A DNA stretch of 54,465 bases from Muribaculaceae bacterium (GCA_017454355.1 JAFTDD010000049.1:1-54465), one strand, 5' to 3'; positions 1 to 8,465 are shown, counted from the stretch's first letter. Numbers and translations are program-made. The notes: generated by a model not told the origin, from the sequence alone.

Positions 1-53
1 CGTCTATTATTCTCATGAAAAATCCGTAAAATCTTTCTCGTAAAATATTGCAT

Positions 54-163
54 CCCGTGAATTTCCGTGAACTTTCGTGAAATATTTTTATGATGAAAAT
101 CAGTGAATAATCTCAATTTTGAAACATAAAAGTATTCACGGGAATTCACGTTAATTCACGGGA
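54..163. repeat. Two-armed AT-rich palindrome, CGTGAATT type
   Basis: The left arm reads CCCGTGAATTTCCGTGAA and continues with a second CGTGAA unit; the right arm carries the complementary TTCACGGGAATTCACG and a further TTCACGGGAG. The motif repeats about every 10 bp within each arm, so the arms can pair in several registers. Related copies lie at 5056-5190, 6524-6597 and 37540-37690. The function is unknown. Confidence 0.7.
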
Positions 164-260
164 GATATAAAGATAAAAATAGACGTAAATAGACGTAAAT
201 AGACGAGAGGTTGGAGAGTTGCGGAATTAAGGGATAAATTGATAGTTGTGAGAAATGTAG

Positions 261-313
261 GGGCAGAATTTATTCTGCCCGTTTGCGGCAGGCGGGCAGA
301 ATGAATTCTGCCC
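261..313. repeat. Paired GGGCAGAAT palindromes
   Basis: Two near-palindromes sit back to back: GGGCAGAATTTATTCTGCCC at 261-280 and GGGCAGAATGAATTCTGCCC at 294-313. Single copies of the same 20-mer family occur at 16015-16034, 30635-30654, 34375-34394 and 36436-36455, usually next to GTAGG or its complement CCTAC. A related pair built on GGACACAAT occurs at 39189-39243. This is a dispersed REP-like short palindrome. Confidence 0.7.
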
Positions 314-715
314 GCACCGGGGGGTAGCCTTAGCGGCTGGGGGCAGAGCCCCCAATGAGCGTTTCAGAGTGCAAACATAATATCTACAAGTTAGCGCTTA
401 TTCTTAGCACCAGTTGGCAGTATTATATTATCAATAAAACTCTTGAATTGAACGAATGTAGGGCCTGACCAAGGCCGGGCTCTACAAGGAGGGGATGTAT
501 GGGAGGCGCATTATAAATAGCAGCAAATAAAATATTTACGAATATTTACGAGAGATATATTTCCGGAAAATTATCGGTGATTATCGTGAGCATCCCCAAT
601 GAATGTAGAGCCTCGCCCCTGCTGCTCTCACATGGCATGGATGTCGGAATCCCAAAATTTTTTTCGGCAAAAACCGTCAGATTCCCACATTTTTTTCGTA
701 AAAAACCGGCGGATT

Positions 716-811
716 AATCAGCCAAAAGTGATGTTTTTGACCGACTTTTGGCTGATTGGATTGAAAACAAATCAGCCAAAAGTGATGTTTTTTGACCACT
801 TTTGGCTGATT
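716..811. repeat. Two tandem hairpins with identical arms
   Basis: Arms AATCAGCCAAAAGT (716-729) and ACTTTTGGCTGATT (744-757) form one hairpin; the same arms recur at 770-783 and 798-811. Loops differ slightly (both contain GATGTTTTTTGACC-like sequence). The two hairpins are direct repeats of each other separated by 12 bp. They could act as a terminator or protein site, but neither adjoins a recognised gene. Confidence 0.75.
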
Positions 812-880
812 TGTTTTGCGTCTATTGTCGTCAATAACGACGTCTATTTTTGTCAATTTTTTTATTTTAGACGTGAATTG

Positions 881-933
881 ACGTTGTCATAGACGTTAAT
901 AGACGCTAACCTCTAAAATTTACCGAACTATTG
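881..933. repeat. 53-bp repeat, left copy (inverted copy at right end)
   Basis: This block is the reverse complement of 54130-54182 with a single mismatch. It includes AGACGTTAATAGACGCTAAC and a tail ending in ACTATTG. A second shared stretch, 216-232 (GAGTTGCGGAATTAAGG), is matched inverted at 54264-54280. The two window ends therefore belong to the same repeat family in opposite orientation. Confidence 0.8.
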
Positions 934-1018
934 TAAAATTTTTTATGTTTCTTTTGTTTCTTATGTCTTTATGTCTAAGAAAATTTGCGGGAAACGAAGT
1001 TTTATGAATTATTTTTCG

Positions 1019-1026
1019 TATCTTTG
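1019..1026 (+). promoter_or_regulatory. Bacteroidota -7 promoter box (TATCTTTG)
   Basis: TATCTTTG matches the Bacteroidota -7 consensus TAnnTTTG and lies 53 bp upstream of the ATG at 1080. I see no clear TTTG at the usual -33 spacing, so this is assigned on the -7 box and its position alone. Confidence 0.55.
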
Positions 1027-1079
1027 CCACCAAATATACTATTGTTTAAGGCACGTACCGTTTTTTAACAGAACAGATT

Positions 1080-3800
1080 ATGAAACAATTTATTGCATTA
1101 TTGGCGATGGCCATGCTCACGGCGGCCGGAGCCATGGCCGAGACCATTTGGGTGAACGGCAACAAGATCACCGGCACGACAACGCTGAACACCGGTGGCG
1201 GCACCGTCTCCTATAATGCCACCACCAAGGTGCTGTCGATCAACAATGTGGTCTGCGACCGCTCGGGCAGCGGCAACAACGGCATCGACTGCAAGGACGT
1301 CACCAACCTCACGATCAACATGAGCGGCACCAATTCGTTGAAGGCCAACAACGCCAGTGCCGTGATTTGTGGCGGCCGGGTGACGATAAACGCCGAACTC
1401 GGCAGCGTCACCACGTTTACCAGTACCGCCGGCAGTCAGAACGCTATCGGCCTCTACAACTGCAGTCTGACGCTCACCGGCACCGGTCGGATCAATCTGG
1501 AATCGACCAACGGTTGCGCCGTCCAGGGGCGCGAGGGAACGAGCGATGTGACGATGGCCATTGCCTTCAGCACCATCACGAGTTCCGGTAACGACTTCTA
1601 CAACTTGAGTGAGTTGTCGATTGGCGGCTCGTCGACCTCGTGGGTGGACGCCGGCCTGAGGTCCTCCACCAATATCCTCTTGCAGCCTCACAGCAGCACG
1701 AGTGTCGCTCACATGAAGAGTATATCGCATTTTGTCAGCGGTACCAATGTGTCGGCCAAGATGGATGTTGTCACATCAGTCTCCAATCTGACCGAAGCGC
1801 AGTATGCCACCAAGCAGGTGCTCATCACCAATGAGGCGGTCGCCACACCCGACTATACCGAAATCGGCGACTTTATCTTCAAGTCGTCATCGAGCGACAA
1901 GGCCGTTATCGTGGGACTGAACGTCTCCGCCAAGTACACCGCCACCTCACTGCTCATCCCGGGGTTTGTCACTCTCAACGGCAAACGGCTTCCGGTAGCC
2001 ATCAACGAACGCGGGATTGCTGGACGACCCAATCTGACCTACGCCAGGGTAGCCTATGGCGTGACGGAAATCATGGATAACGCTTTCTTCAATTGCAAGA
2101 AGTTGCAGAGGGTGGACCTGCCAGGCTCGCTCACCACTGTCGGCGCCGACATCGTGCTTGGCACGGCTGTGAAGACAGTCTTCTGGACCACGCTCGACCC
2201 CTCGGCGGTGCCCAGCCTGTCGGCAACAGCCTTCCGCACCTACGACTACATGACCAGCAAGGTCACGGTCTATCTGCCCAACGCCGCGGCGGCGGCGCGT
2301 TACCCCACCAATGCCTCCCTATACTGCACCGCGCAAGCCAGTAAGGACTGCTATGACGTGACCATCGAGCACACGAGCACCTTCGACAAATACCGGTATG
2401 TGCTCACCAAGGCCGCCACCGCGTCGAGCAACGGTGAGATGGCACTGGTGGGACTCACGTCGGGCCAGAGCACAATCTCGCTCAACCTGAGCACCGCCAA
2501 CGCATTGACCGACTACCTGTGCAGTTACAAGTACGACGTGTCCTACGGCGACAAGCGCACCTATGACCTCACGGCCATCGCGCCCTATGCTCTGGAGAAC
2601 AATCCGAAACTTGTCTCCGCACTCATGCCGGCGTCCACCATCCGCTCCATCGGCGAGAAAGCCTTCAGCGGCTGCACCGCCCTGAAGACGGTCAACGTCG
2701 GCCAGGGGGTGAAATCAATTGGCGGCAACGCGTTTTGGGGGTGCACTGGCATCAACACCTTGACCTGGAATGCCGCCGCGATGCCCGACTTTGCCTCGAG
2801 CCCGTTCTCCTCGTCGGCAAGCGCGCTCACCACGGTCAACATCGGCAGCACGGTCACCACCCTTCCCAAGTATCTGTTGGCGGCTTGCGACGCCATCACC
2901 ACGGTCAACTGGGAGCCGGCCAACTACCCCGACTTCTACAGCACTGCGGCGGCACCGTTCTACAATTCGCGCAACAAGGTCACGACGGTGAATTTCAAGA
3001 GCAGTGTGCGGCACATCCCCGGCTACCTTTGCGCTGACTTCTCGGCACTCACGCAGCCGTCAGTTTCCGGCAACGTGACCAGCGTCGGGGCGTATGCCTT
3101 TTACCGCAGCGGTGTGACGTCCGTCAGCCTGCAGTCGGTACAGTCAATCGGCAATTTCGCCTTCGCCGGCACGCCGCTCAAGGCGGTGACGCTGCCGTCG
3201 TCGCTTACGTCGCTCGGCACGGCGGCCTTCAGCGGCTGCGCAAGCCTCGTCACGGTGACCAACAACTCCTCCATCAACGCGGTCAAGGATAATACGTTCT
3301 ACGGCTGCACGAGTCTCAAGTCGTTTGCCCTCAACGAGGGTGTGACGACCATCGGCCAGAGCGCGTTCTACAACTGCCGGGCGCTCACGTCGTTCAACCT
3401 GCCCTTCGGTGTGTCGTCCCTCGGCAGCAATGCTTTTGAGAACTGCACCGGCCTGACGCGTTTCTCGTCCTATCCCGCGTGTGCCGACATCTCGCTGGGC
3501 GCCAATGTCTTCTACAACTCCACCAGCGGCTGCACGCTCCATGTGCGGCCCAGCCAGTTGAACGCCTACAAGGCCGCCAACCAGTGGAAGGACTTCTTCG
3601 ACAAGGTGGGTGACCTTCCCGACGACGAGCACAACCCGTTCGACGTCAACAACGATGACGCCGTCGATGTGGGTGACGTCAACGCCATCCTCGAGGCCAT
3701 CCTCGCCGGCAACAACGACGCCAAGTTCAACGTCAACGGCGACACAGCCGTCGATGTGGGCGACGTCAACGCCGTCCTCGAGTACATCCTCAACAATTAG
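1080..3800 (+). CDS. BspA-like leucine-rich repeat surface protein with C-terminal dockerin-like repeats
   Basis: A 906-residue exported protein, probably displayed at or released from the cell surface. A signal peptide is visible at residues 1-20 (ends GAMA|ETIW). Residues about 20-240 are a low-complexity beta-rich region. From about 260 to 850 come many LRR_5/BspA-type units with the pattern 'I.. .AF..C..L..V.LP..V..IG', such as IGEKAFSGCTAL. The C-terminal 55 residues hold two dockerin-like calcium-binding loops, DVNNDDAVDVGDVNAIL and FNVNGDTAVDVGDVNAVL. BspA-type repeats are known in adhesins of Bacteroidales; binding of a host or food ligand is inferred. No cohesin is visible in this window, so what the dockerin docks to is open. 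A hairpin follows the stop codon. Confidence 0.88.
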   Translation: MKQFIALLAMAMLTAAGAMAETIWVNGNKITGTTTLNTGGGTVSYNATTKVLSINNVVCDRSGSGNNGIDCKDVTNLTINMSGTNSLKANNASAVICGGRVTINAELGSVTTFTSTAGSQNAIGLYNCSLTLTGTGRINLESTNGCAVQGREGTSDVTMAIAFSTITSSGNDFYNLSELSIGGSSTSWVDAGLRSSTNILLQPHSSTSVAHMKSISHFVSGTNVSAKMDVVTSVSNLTEAQYATKQVLITNEAVATPDYTEIGDFIFKSSSSDKAVIVGLNVSAKYTATSLLIPGFVTLNGKRLPVAINERGIAGRPNLTYARVAYGVTEIMDNAFFNCKKLQRVDLPGSLTTVGADIVLGTAVKTVFWTTLDPSAVPSLSATAFRTYDYMTSKVTVYLPNAAAAARYPTNASLYCTAQASKDCYDVTIEHTSTFDKYRYVLTKAATASSNGEMALVGLTSGQSTISLNLSTANALTDYLCSYKYDVSYGDKRTYDLTAIAPYALENNPKLVSALMPASTIRSIGEKAFSGCTALKTVNVGQGVKSIGGNAFWGCTGINTLTWNAAAMPDFASSPFSSSASALTTVNIGSTVTTLPKYLLAACDAITTVNWEPANYPDFYSTAAAPFYNSRNKVTTVNFKSSVRHIPGYLCADFSALTQPSVSGNVTSVGAYAFYRSGVTSVSLQSVQSIGNFAFAGTPLKAVTLPSSLTSLGTAAFSGCASLVTVTNNSSINAVKDNTFYGCTSLKSFALNEGVTTIGQSAFYNCRALTSFNLPFGVSSLGSNAFENCTGLTRFSSYPACADISLGANVFYNSTSGCTLHVRPSQLNAYKAANQWKDFFDKVGDLPDDEHNPFDVNNDDAVDVGDVNAILEAILAGNNDAKFNVNGDTAVDVGDVNAVLEYILNN

Positions 3801-3824
3801 TCCTCCCCATTCCACTGAAAAACA

Positions 3825-3869
3825 ATGCAAAATGTCTATCACGTAAATCCCGTGATGGACATTTTGCAT
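3825..3869 (+). terminator. Hairpin downstream of the LRR protein gene
   Basis: Arms ATGCAAAATGTCTATCACG and its complement CGTGATGGACATTTTGCAT surround a loop of about 7 bases, 24 bp after the stop at 3800. There is no clear T-run after it, so it may act as a mRNA 3'-end stabiliser as much as a terminator. Confidence 0.55.
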
Positions 3870-3889
3870 CGCCGCGTATCGCACGTGTT

Positions 3890-3990
3890 TTTTAACATAA
3901 ATATCCATTAATATTCATTAATCGTAGTCGCAGATTTGATATTTTGAATAAATATTAATGGATAATTAATGGATATTCATGTTAAAAATA
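3890..3990. repeat. Two-armed AT-rich palindrome, CCATTAAT type
   Basis: The left arm reads TTTAACATAAATATCCATTA with a second CATTAAT; the right arm is the complementary TAATGGATAATTAATGGATA followed by TTCATGTTAAAAA. It fills the gap between two convergent genes. Copies of this type recur at 13137-13248, 29510-29630 and 41261-41405. Confidence 0.7.
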
Positions 3991-4020
3991 AACAGCGGGA
4001 GGGGAGGGGGGAGGCCTGCC

Positions 4021-5028
4021 TCACAGCCAGCCGGCCGAGCGGTACCACGCGATGGCCTCGCGCAGGCCCGCCTCGAGGTCGTATCGCGCCTCGAAGCCAA
4101 AGTCGCGCCGCGCCGGCGTGATGTCACACTGCCAGTTGCGCTGCGCCAAGATGTTGTATTTGTCGCTGTTGAGCGTCACCGCCTTGCCTGTCCACCGCGC
4201 CCATCGCTCGCCGATGGCACACACGGCCTTGACGACCCATAGCGGACACTTCACCGGCAGCACCCACCGCTTGCCCAGCAGGCGGCACACCAACGTGCGG
4301 AACTCGGCCTGCGTGTAACTGCGCGGCTCGCTGATGTAGTAGGCGCGGCGCAGCGGGCCACGCTCCAGAGCGTCCATCACGGCGCGTGCCAAGTCTTTCA
4401 CGTAGATGAACGTCAGCAACTGTTTCTTGAAGCCCACGCCAAAGTCCACGCCACGCTTGATGCTCTTAATCATCAGGAAGTAGTCGCGCTCGTGGGGGCC
4501 GTAAACGCCCGTGCAGCGGAAGATGGTGTACGGCATCCCCTCCACTTGCTGCAGGTAGGTCTCCGCCTTGAGTTTCGACACGCCGTAGCGGGTGTTGGGC
4601 ATCGGGATGGATTGCTCGTCAAACGGAGAGTAGCCGTCCTCGTCGCCGGCGCCCATCACGCTCAGGCTGCTCATGAGCAGGAATACGCGCGGCAGCGCGC
4701 CCAGGTCGCGCAGCGTGTCCACCAACAGCCGCATGTAGCCATAGTTCACGCGCTCAAAGTCCAGATAGTTGGTGGCTTTGGTCAGCCCCAAATTGTGTAC
4801 AACGTAGTCCCACGGGCCGTGAGCCGTGAGGTGCTCGCTGATGGTCTTCTCGAGTGAAGCCTCGTCGGTGAAGTCGAGCACAATGAAATTAATGCGCTCG
4901 TCGGTGAGGAACTCGCGGCTTGTGGTGGCGCGCACAGCAGCCCACACTTCATGGCCGCGCTCCAGCGCCTCGGCCACCAAGTGTCCACCGATAAACCCTC
5001 CGGCCCCGGTTATCAATATCTTTGCCAT
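4021..5028 (-). CDS. NAD-dependent epimerase/dehydratase (extended SDR)
   Basis: A 335-residue cytoplasmic extended short-chain dehydrogenase. The Rossmann motif GAGGFIG (residues 8-14) binds NAD(P); the catalytic Tyr-Lys pair is in YGVSK at about residue 150, with the supporting Ser in LLMSSLSVMG. Relatives act on nucleotide sugars or related alcohols; the exact substrate cannot be read from the sequence. I prefer the ATG of MAKILITG at 5028 to one 12 bp upstream because it places the Rossmann strand at the very N-terminus. The gene faces the LRR gene across an AT-rich palindrome and lies just downstream of a GT9 glycosyltransferase in the same direction, so a surface-polysaccharide role is possible. 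Confidence 0.85.
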   Translation of the reverse strand: MAKILITGAGGFIGGHLVAEALERGHEVWAAVRATTSREFLTDERINFIVLDFTDEASLEKTISEHLTAHGPWDYVVHNLGLTKATNYLDFERVNYGYMRLLVDTLRDLGALPRVFLLMSSLSVMGAGDEDGYSPFDEQSIPMPNTRYGVSKLKAETYLQQVEGMPYTIFRCTGVYGPHERDYFLMIKSIKRGVDFGVGFKKQLLTFIYVKDLARAVMDALERGPLRRAYYISEPRSYTQAEFRTLVCRLLGKRWVLPVKCPLWVVKAVCAIGERWARWTGKAVTLNSDKYNILAQRNWQCDITPARRDFGFEARYDLEAGLREAIAWYRSAGWL

Positions 5029-5055
5029 CCTTTTAGACACAAGAACATAATCCTA

Positions 5056-5190
5056 ATCTCCCGTGAAATTTCGTGAAATCCCGTGAATTGAATAAACATT
5101 GAAGATAAAATGCAGAAAATAAAATATTTACGAAAATTTACGAAAATTCACGGGAGATTAATTTTGAGAACTTTCGGAGATTTTCGTGAG
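5056..5190. repeat. Two-armed AT-rich palindrome, CGTGAA/TTTACGAAA type
   Basis: The left arm has CTCCCGTGAAATTTCGTGAA and a third CCCGTGAA unit. The right arm has ATTTACGAAAATTTACGAAA followed by ATTCACGGGAGATTAA. Units recur about every 10 bp. It separates the epimerase and GT9 genes. Confidence 0.65.
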
Positions 5191-5203
5191 GATAGTCTCC
5201 CCC

Positions 5204-6334
5204 TCATTTAGGAGGGGGCGGGGAGGCTGCCAAAACCTCGGTGACGCGGTCGACGATGCGTTGCGGGTCGATGTCGAGGCAGCGGTAGTCACCGTAGCGG
5301 CATTTGTTCTCGCCATACACGCCGCAGGGGCGGCAGTCGAGGTCGTCGCGTTGCACGGCGTTGTCGTTGCTCTGTCCGTAGCCCATAAAGCCGCAGTGGG
5401 GATGTGTGGCGCCCCAAACGCTCACCACCGTCAGCCCCACGAGCGATGCCAGGTGCATATTGGCCGAGTCCATGCTCACCATGACGTCACAGCGGGCCAT
5501 CAGTTGCAGTTCGTCGGCCAACGTGTGTTTCACCTCGGCAAGCGACGTGGCGTTCTTCAGGCGGTGCGCAATCGGCCGCAGGGCGAGTTTCTCCTGTTTG
5601 CCGCCGCCAAGCAGGAAGATGTGTACGCCGGGGATGGCGGCGAGCCTGTCGATGACTTGCTCCATACTCTTGAGAGGGTATTCCTTGCCGCGATGTTGCG
5701 AGAACGGCGCGACGGCAATCCACCGCTCCCCCGCCGCCTTCTCCGGCACGATAGGCGATGACGCGAGTCCTCCCCCGTCCCCCTGGCCTCCCCCTTCCCC
5801 CTCCTGAAGGAGGGGGTGAAAGGTTGTGTCGGGACCTTGCTCCCCCTCCTTTAGGAGGGGGCGGGGGGGGAGGACGCTACATAACACCTCACGGTAGCGT
5901 TCCACGGTCGTCTTCAGTTGGTCGTGGCGGCGGCCGCGGATGCGGTCGCGCTTCTCGGCGTGCCCTTTATCGATGCGCGCCACGCGGCAGCCGGCAAGGC
6001 GCAGCCTCAGGTCAACGGCCCATGTGCGGATCACGCTGTGGAGGTCAGCCACGTGGGTGAAATTGTATTTCTCGTGCAGGCGTCCGGCCAGCCGCCACAT
6101 TGCCCAGAAGCCCATGCGGTCGCCGCGCACGTCAACCGTCTCAATGACGAGGTTCTCCGGCGCTTCGATCATCATTGTGGCCGGCCACGGCTGCGTGAGC
6201 ATCACAAAGCGCACATCAGGATTGGCGCGGCACACTGGATACAATGCCGGCACCGTCATCGCGATGTCGCCCAGCGCACTCAGCCGCATTACCAGCACCG
6301 TCGTCGATCCTCCTTTCTCACTACTCGAGTTCAT
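5204..6334 (-). CDS. Glycosyltransferase family 9 (heptosyltransferase-like)
   Basis: A 376-residue GT9 enzyme, expected to add a sugar to lipopolysaccharide core or a related glycolipid at the inner face of the cytoplasmic membrane. Family features are the N-terminal VLVMRLSALGDIAMTVPAL, the central WIAVAPFSQHRGKEYP and the C-terminal MVSMDSANMHLASLVG and VWGATHP. Oddities: residues about 150-190 are a Pro/Gly-rich insert encoded by two GC-rich palindromes (near 5790-5880) placed in frame between the N- and C-terminal lobes. The last residues (SPPPPK) and the stop codon are encoded by a third copy of that palindrome at 5198-5226. A good promoter lies upstream. The sugar donor is not determinable here. 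DUF4254, often found next to GT9 genes in this phylum, occurs 7 kb away. Confidence 0.87.
   Translation of the reverse strand: MNSSSEKGGSTTVLVMRLSALGDIAMTVPALYPVCRANPDVRFVMLTQPWPATMMIEAPENLVIETVDVRGDRMGFWAMWRLAGRLHEKYNFTHVADLHSVIRTWAVDLRLRLAGCRVARIDKGHAEKRDRIRGRRHDQLKTTVERYREVLCSVLPPRPLLKEGEQGPDTTFHPLLQEGEGGGQGDGGGLASSPIVPEKAAGERWIAVAPFSQHRGKEYPLKSMEQVIDRLAAIPGVHIFLLGGGKQEKLALRPIAHRLKNATSLAEVKHTLADELQLMARCDVMVSMDSANMHLASLVGLTVVSVWGATHPHCGFMGYGQSNDNAVQRDDLDCRPCGVYGENKCRYGDYRCLDIDPQRIVDRVTEVLAASPPPPK
5780..5880. repeat. GC-rich palindromes inserted in frame in the GT9 gene
   Basis: Two palindromes, CCCCCTCCTGAAGGAGGGGG and CCCCCTCCTTTAGGAGGGGG, lie about 30 bp apart within the coding sequence. 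A third copy (CCCCCTCATTTAGGAGGGGG) is at the 3' end of the gene, and a related CCCCTCCTTCCGGAGGGG lies inside the zinc-ribbon gene near 16270. The reading frame stays open through them. Confidence 0.75.
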
Positions 6335-6355
6335 TGTCGTATCGTTTTTTCACGG

Positions 6356-6387
6356 CAAAGGTACACACTTTTATTCTCTCCGCCAAA
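6356..6387 (-). promoter_or_regulatory. Promoter of the GT9 gene
   Basis: On the minus strand TTTG (6387-6384) and TACCTTTG (6363-6356) are separated by 20 bp, an exact fit to the Bacteroidota TTTG-N19/20-TAnnTTTG promoter. The ATG follows 21 bp later. Confidence 0.8.
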
Positions 6388-6523
6388 GATTTCGCCACTA
6401 TTCCCCATAAATTCAACCTTACCCTAAAATCCGCAAGATAGTTCCCGCCATCGCTTTTAAGAGTACTTGCCCCAACTCTCATGAGCAAGAGCGAGGATGA
6501 TGCCGGGATTTCACGCATAAAAT

Positions 6524-6597
6524 TATCCCGTGAATTTCCGTGAATTTCCCTGAAATAATTTATTCACGGAAATTCACGAAAATTCACGGGAGATTAA
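6524..6597. repeat. Compact two-armed CGTGAATT palindrome
   Basis: The left arm CCCGTGAATTTCCGTGAATT continues with TCCCTGAA; the right arm is TTCACGGAAATTCACGAAAA followed by TTCACGGGAG. The arms meet across a short AATAATTTA centre, making one of the cleanest long hairpins in the window, with 10-bp spacing of units. It sits at the 3' end of the second LRR gene. Confidence 0.75.
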
Positions 6598-6616
6598 ATC
6601 CCGGGGATATTTGCTG

Positions 6617-8206
6617 TCACTGTGCGTCAGGCTGCGGTTCGTCGCCGATAATCATGTTAAGGATGGTGTTCACGTCGCCAACGTCGATTTTGCCGTCGTA
6701 GTTCATGTCGCCATGCTTGTCAATGCCGACAAAGACAGGGCAAGAGGCCGTCGAGCCGTCGATTTTGGCGGTGGCGGTGACCTCCGCCAAGCCCGGGCCC
6801 ACGGCGGCGATGTTGCCATACTCATCGACAGTGACTATATTGGTGTCGCTGCTGCTCCAGGTCACCTTGATGCCCTCGGGGTAGGCGAATAGCCTGTAGG
6901 TGGCGTCCGGGTCAAGCCTGATGAGGCTCACCGCGATTGAGACGGGGCCGTCGGGACCGGGACTGGAATCCTCATCGGGGTCGGCCACCGGCTCGAGGAC
7001 GTCGGCGATGGTGCCGAATAGGCTCCACGGTTTCAACGCGCTGTAACTGTCGGCCGTGCCGCGCGGCACACGCAGGGTCGCCTCGGCAAGGGGCTCCTCA
7101 TCAAACGCGTTGACAGACGTTATCATATTACCGGGGTGATTCACCAGGCACGACACTGTCTTCAACGCGCCGCAGCCAGAGAAGGCGGCGTGCAGCCGCT
7201 TGGTGGACTCCGGCAGACTGATTTGCGTCAGGCCGGTGCAGTTGCCGAATGCGGTATCGTATATTTCGGTGACCGAGTTGGGTATCTCGACGCTCTTCAG
7301 CCCTGTGCAACCATTAAAGGCGCCTTCTCCGATTGTCTCCACCTGATTGCCGATGGTGACACTTTCAAGACCGCTGCACCCACAGAATGAGCCGACACCG
7401 ATTCGCTTGGCGGAGTTGGGGATGACAACGCTTTTCAGTACGATCATCATGTAGCAGATATGGTTAGGGATAATCTCGACACCATCGCCGAAAACAAACT
7501 CCGTAATCTTGCTCTTGTGGCCGAAAATCGGGGTGTGGCGGCCGATGTCAAACGGACCCGCAAACTGCTTCACATTCCATTGGACGCGTGACAACGCGGG
7601 GCAATTATTGAACGCTCCGTCGCCAATCTGGGTCACAGAGGAGCCAATGGTGAGGCTCTTCAGACCAGACATTCCGTTGAAAGAGCTTGCCCCGATTGAA
7701 GTCACCGATGCCGGAATCTCCAAATCGGTCACCTCAACACCGTTGACGAACAACCGGTGGGCGAGATAGAGCGGGTTGGAGTAGGGTTGGGGGTAGTTCA
7801 AATTTTCGGTCGCAAACTGAATATTACACCAACTCGCGAGATCCGTAATCTTTACCGCCGCAAGAGCGTTGCAGCCGACAAAGGCGCCGCTGTCAATCTT
7901 CTTTATTGAGTTGGGAATGCTGACGGCCGTCAACTTGTCGCAATTGGAAAAGCCTTCGTAGCCTATTGTGGAAACGGTGTAAGAAGCACCGTCATAGGTC
8001 ACCGACGAGGGGATGGAGAGCTCGCCGACAAACGGGTCCGGGTTGAGTCTGTCACCATACTCATTTCTTGCTTGGCTCACGCTCACCGTACCGTCGTCCA
8101 GCACATAGTAGTGCATACCGGCGATGTCAAACATCGTGGCGGCCGCAGCGGTGGCGACAATAGAGGCAACCGCCGCAAGAACAAGTGTAAGAATGGACCT
8201 TTTCAT
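6617..8206 (-). CDS. BspA-like leucine-rich repeat protein with Big_2 and dockerin-like C-terminus
   Basis: A 529-residue exported protein. A signal peptide covers residues 1-22 (MKRSILTLVLAAVASIVATA). Residues about 50-350 hold BspA/LRR_5 units, for example IGEGAFNGCTGLKSVEIPNS. Residues about 410-480 resemble a bacterial Ig-like Big_2 domain (VTWSSSDTNIVTVDEYGNIA). The last 30 residues carry one dockerin-like loop, DMNYDGKIDVGDVNTIL. I take the ATG at 8206 because it begins a classical signal peptide; an ATG 42 bp upstream would bury it. The architecture parallels the gene at 1080 on the opposite strand, so the pair may be paralogous adhesins. The ligand is unknown. Confidence 0.87.
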   Translation of the reverse strand: MKRSILTLVLAAVASIVATAAAATMFDIAGMHYYVLDDGTVSVSQARNEYGDRLNPDPFVGELSIPSSVTYDGASYTVSTIGYEGFSNCDKLTAVSIPNSIKKIDSGAFVGCNALAAVKITDLASWCNIQFATENLNYPQPYSNPLYLAHRLFVNGVEVTDLEIPASVTSIGASSFNGMSGLKSLTIGSSVTQIGDGAFNNCPALSRVQWNVKQFAGPFDIGRHTPIFGHKSKITEFVFGDGVEIIPNHICYMMIVLKSVVIPNSAKRIGVGSFCGCSGLESVTIGNQVETIGEGAFNGCTGLKSVEIPNSVTEIYDTAFGNCTGLTQISLPESTKRLHAAFSGCGALKTVSCLVNHPGNMITSVNAFDEEPLAEATLRVPRGTADSYSALKPWSLFGTIADVLEPVADPDEDSSPGPDGPVSIAVSLIRLDPDATYRLFAYPEGIKVTWSSSDTNIVTVDEYGNIAAVGPGLAEVTATAKIDGSTASCPVFVGIDKHGDMNYDGKIDVGDVNTILNMIIGDEPQPDAQ

Positions 8207-8420
8207 GATGTGAAATATTAAAGAAATTATTATATACAAAATGCACAACTTTGTTTCAAATCGCCTCGGCAGAGCGTTGCGCGAGATTACTTAAAACAAA
8301 CTTGCCCGTAACTGCCGCAAAAATAATACAATTTCTATAATCATCCAAATTTTCGAGAGAGAAATATCGAGCCCAGCGGAATTTAGGTGATATTATAATT
8401 AGGAAGTTGACTCGGAATTT

Positions 8421-8465
8421 GAAAAAGGGTGGCGGCCTGAGTTGCGGGCCATAGAGCCGCCACCC
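8421..8465 (-). terminator. Rho-independent terminator of the beta-helix/acetyltransferase cluster
   Basis: Reading the minus strand, GGGTGGCGGC (8465-8456) pairs with GCCGCCACCC (8436-8427) and is followed at once by TTTTTC. It lies about 80 bp after the stop of the acetyltransferase gene and is the best terminator in the window. The rest of the gap back to 8207 is AT-rich with no gene visible. Confidence 0.85.

Larger units (their letters stand above)
1..1079. other. Gene-free, repeat-rich left end
   Basis: I see no credible gene in this 1.08-kb stretch. It holds an AT-rich two-armed palindrome (54-163), short GACG-containing repeats near 180-205, a pair of GGGCAGAAT palindromes (261-313), a FASTA-like patchwork of degenerate repeat fragments at 440-610, two tandem hairpins (716-811) and a 53-bp block (881-933) that recurs inverted at the right end of the window. 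The promoter of the first gene lies at its right edge. A short open frame at 599-892 runs straight through the hairpins and is not considered coding. Confidence 0.75.

Noticed and set aside
599-892. A 97-codon open frame in the gene-free left end
   Set aside because: It runs through two tandem hairpins and repeat fragments, has no family features and no ribosome or promoter signal.
971-1216. An 81-codon frame overlapping the first LRR gene start
   Set aside because: It overlaps the signal-peptide region of a well-supported gene in another frame and reads through the promoter.
5186-5761. Long plus-strand frames opposite the GT9 gene
   Set aside because: They are antisense shadows in GC-rich codons with no recognisable domain.
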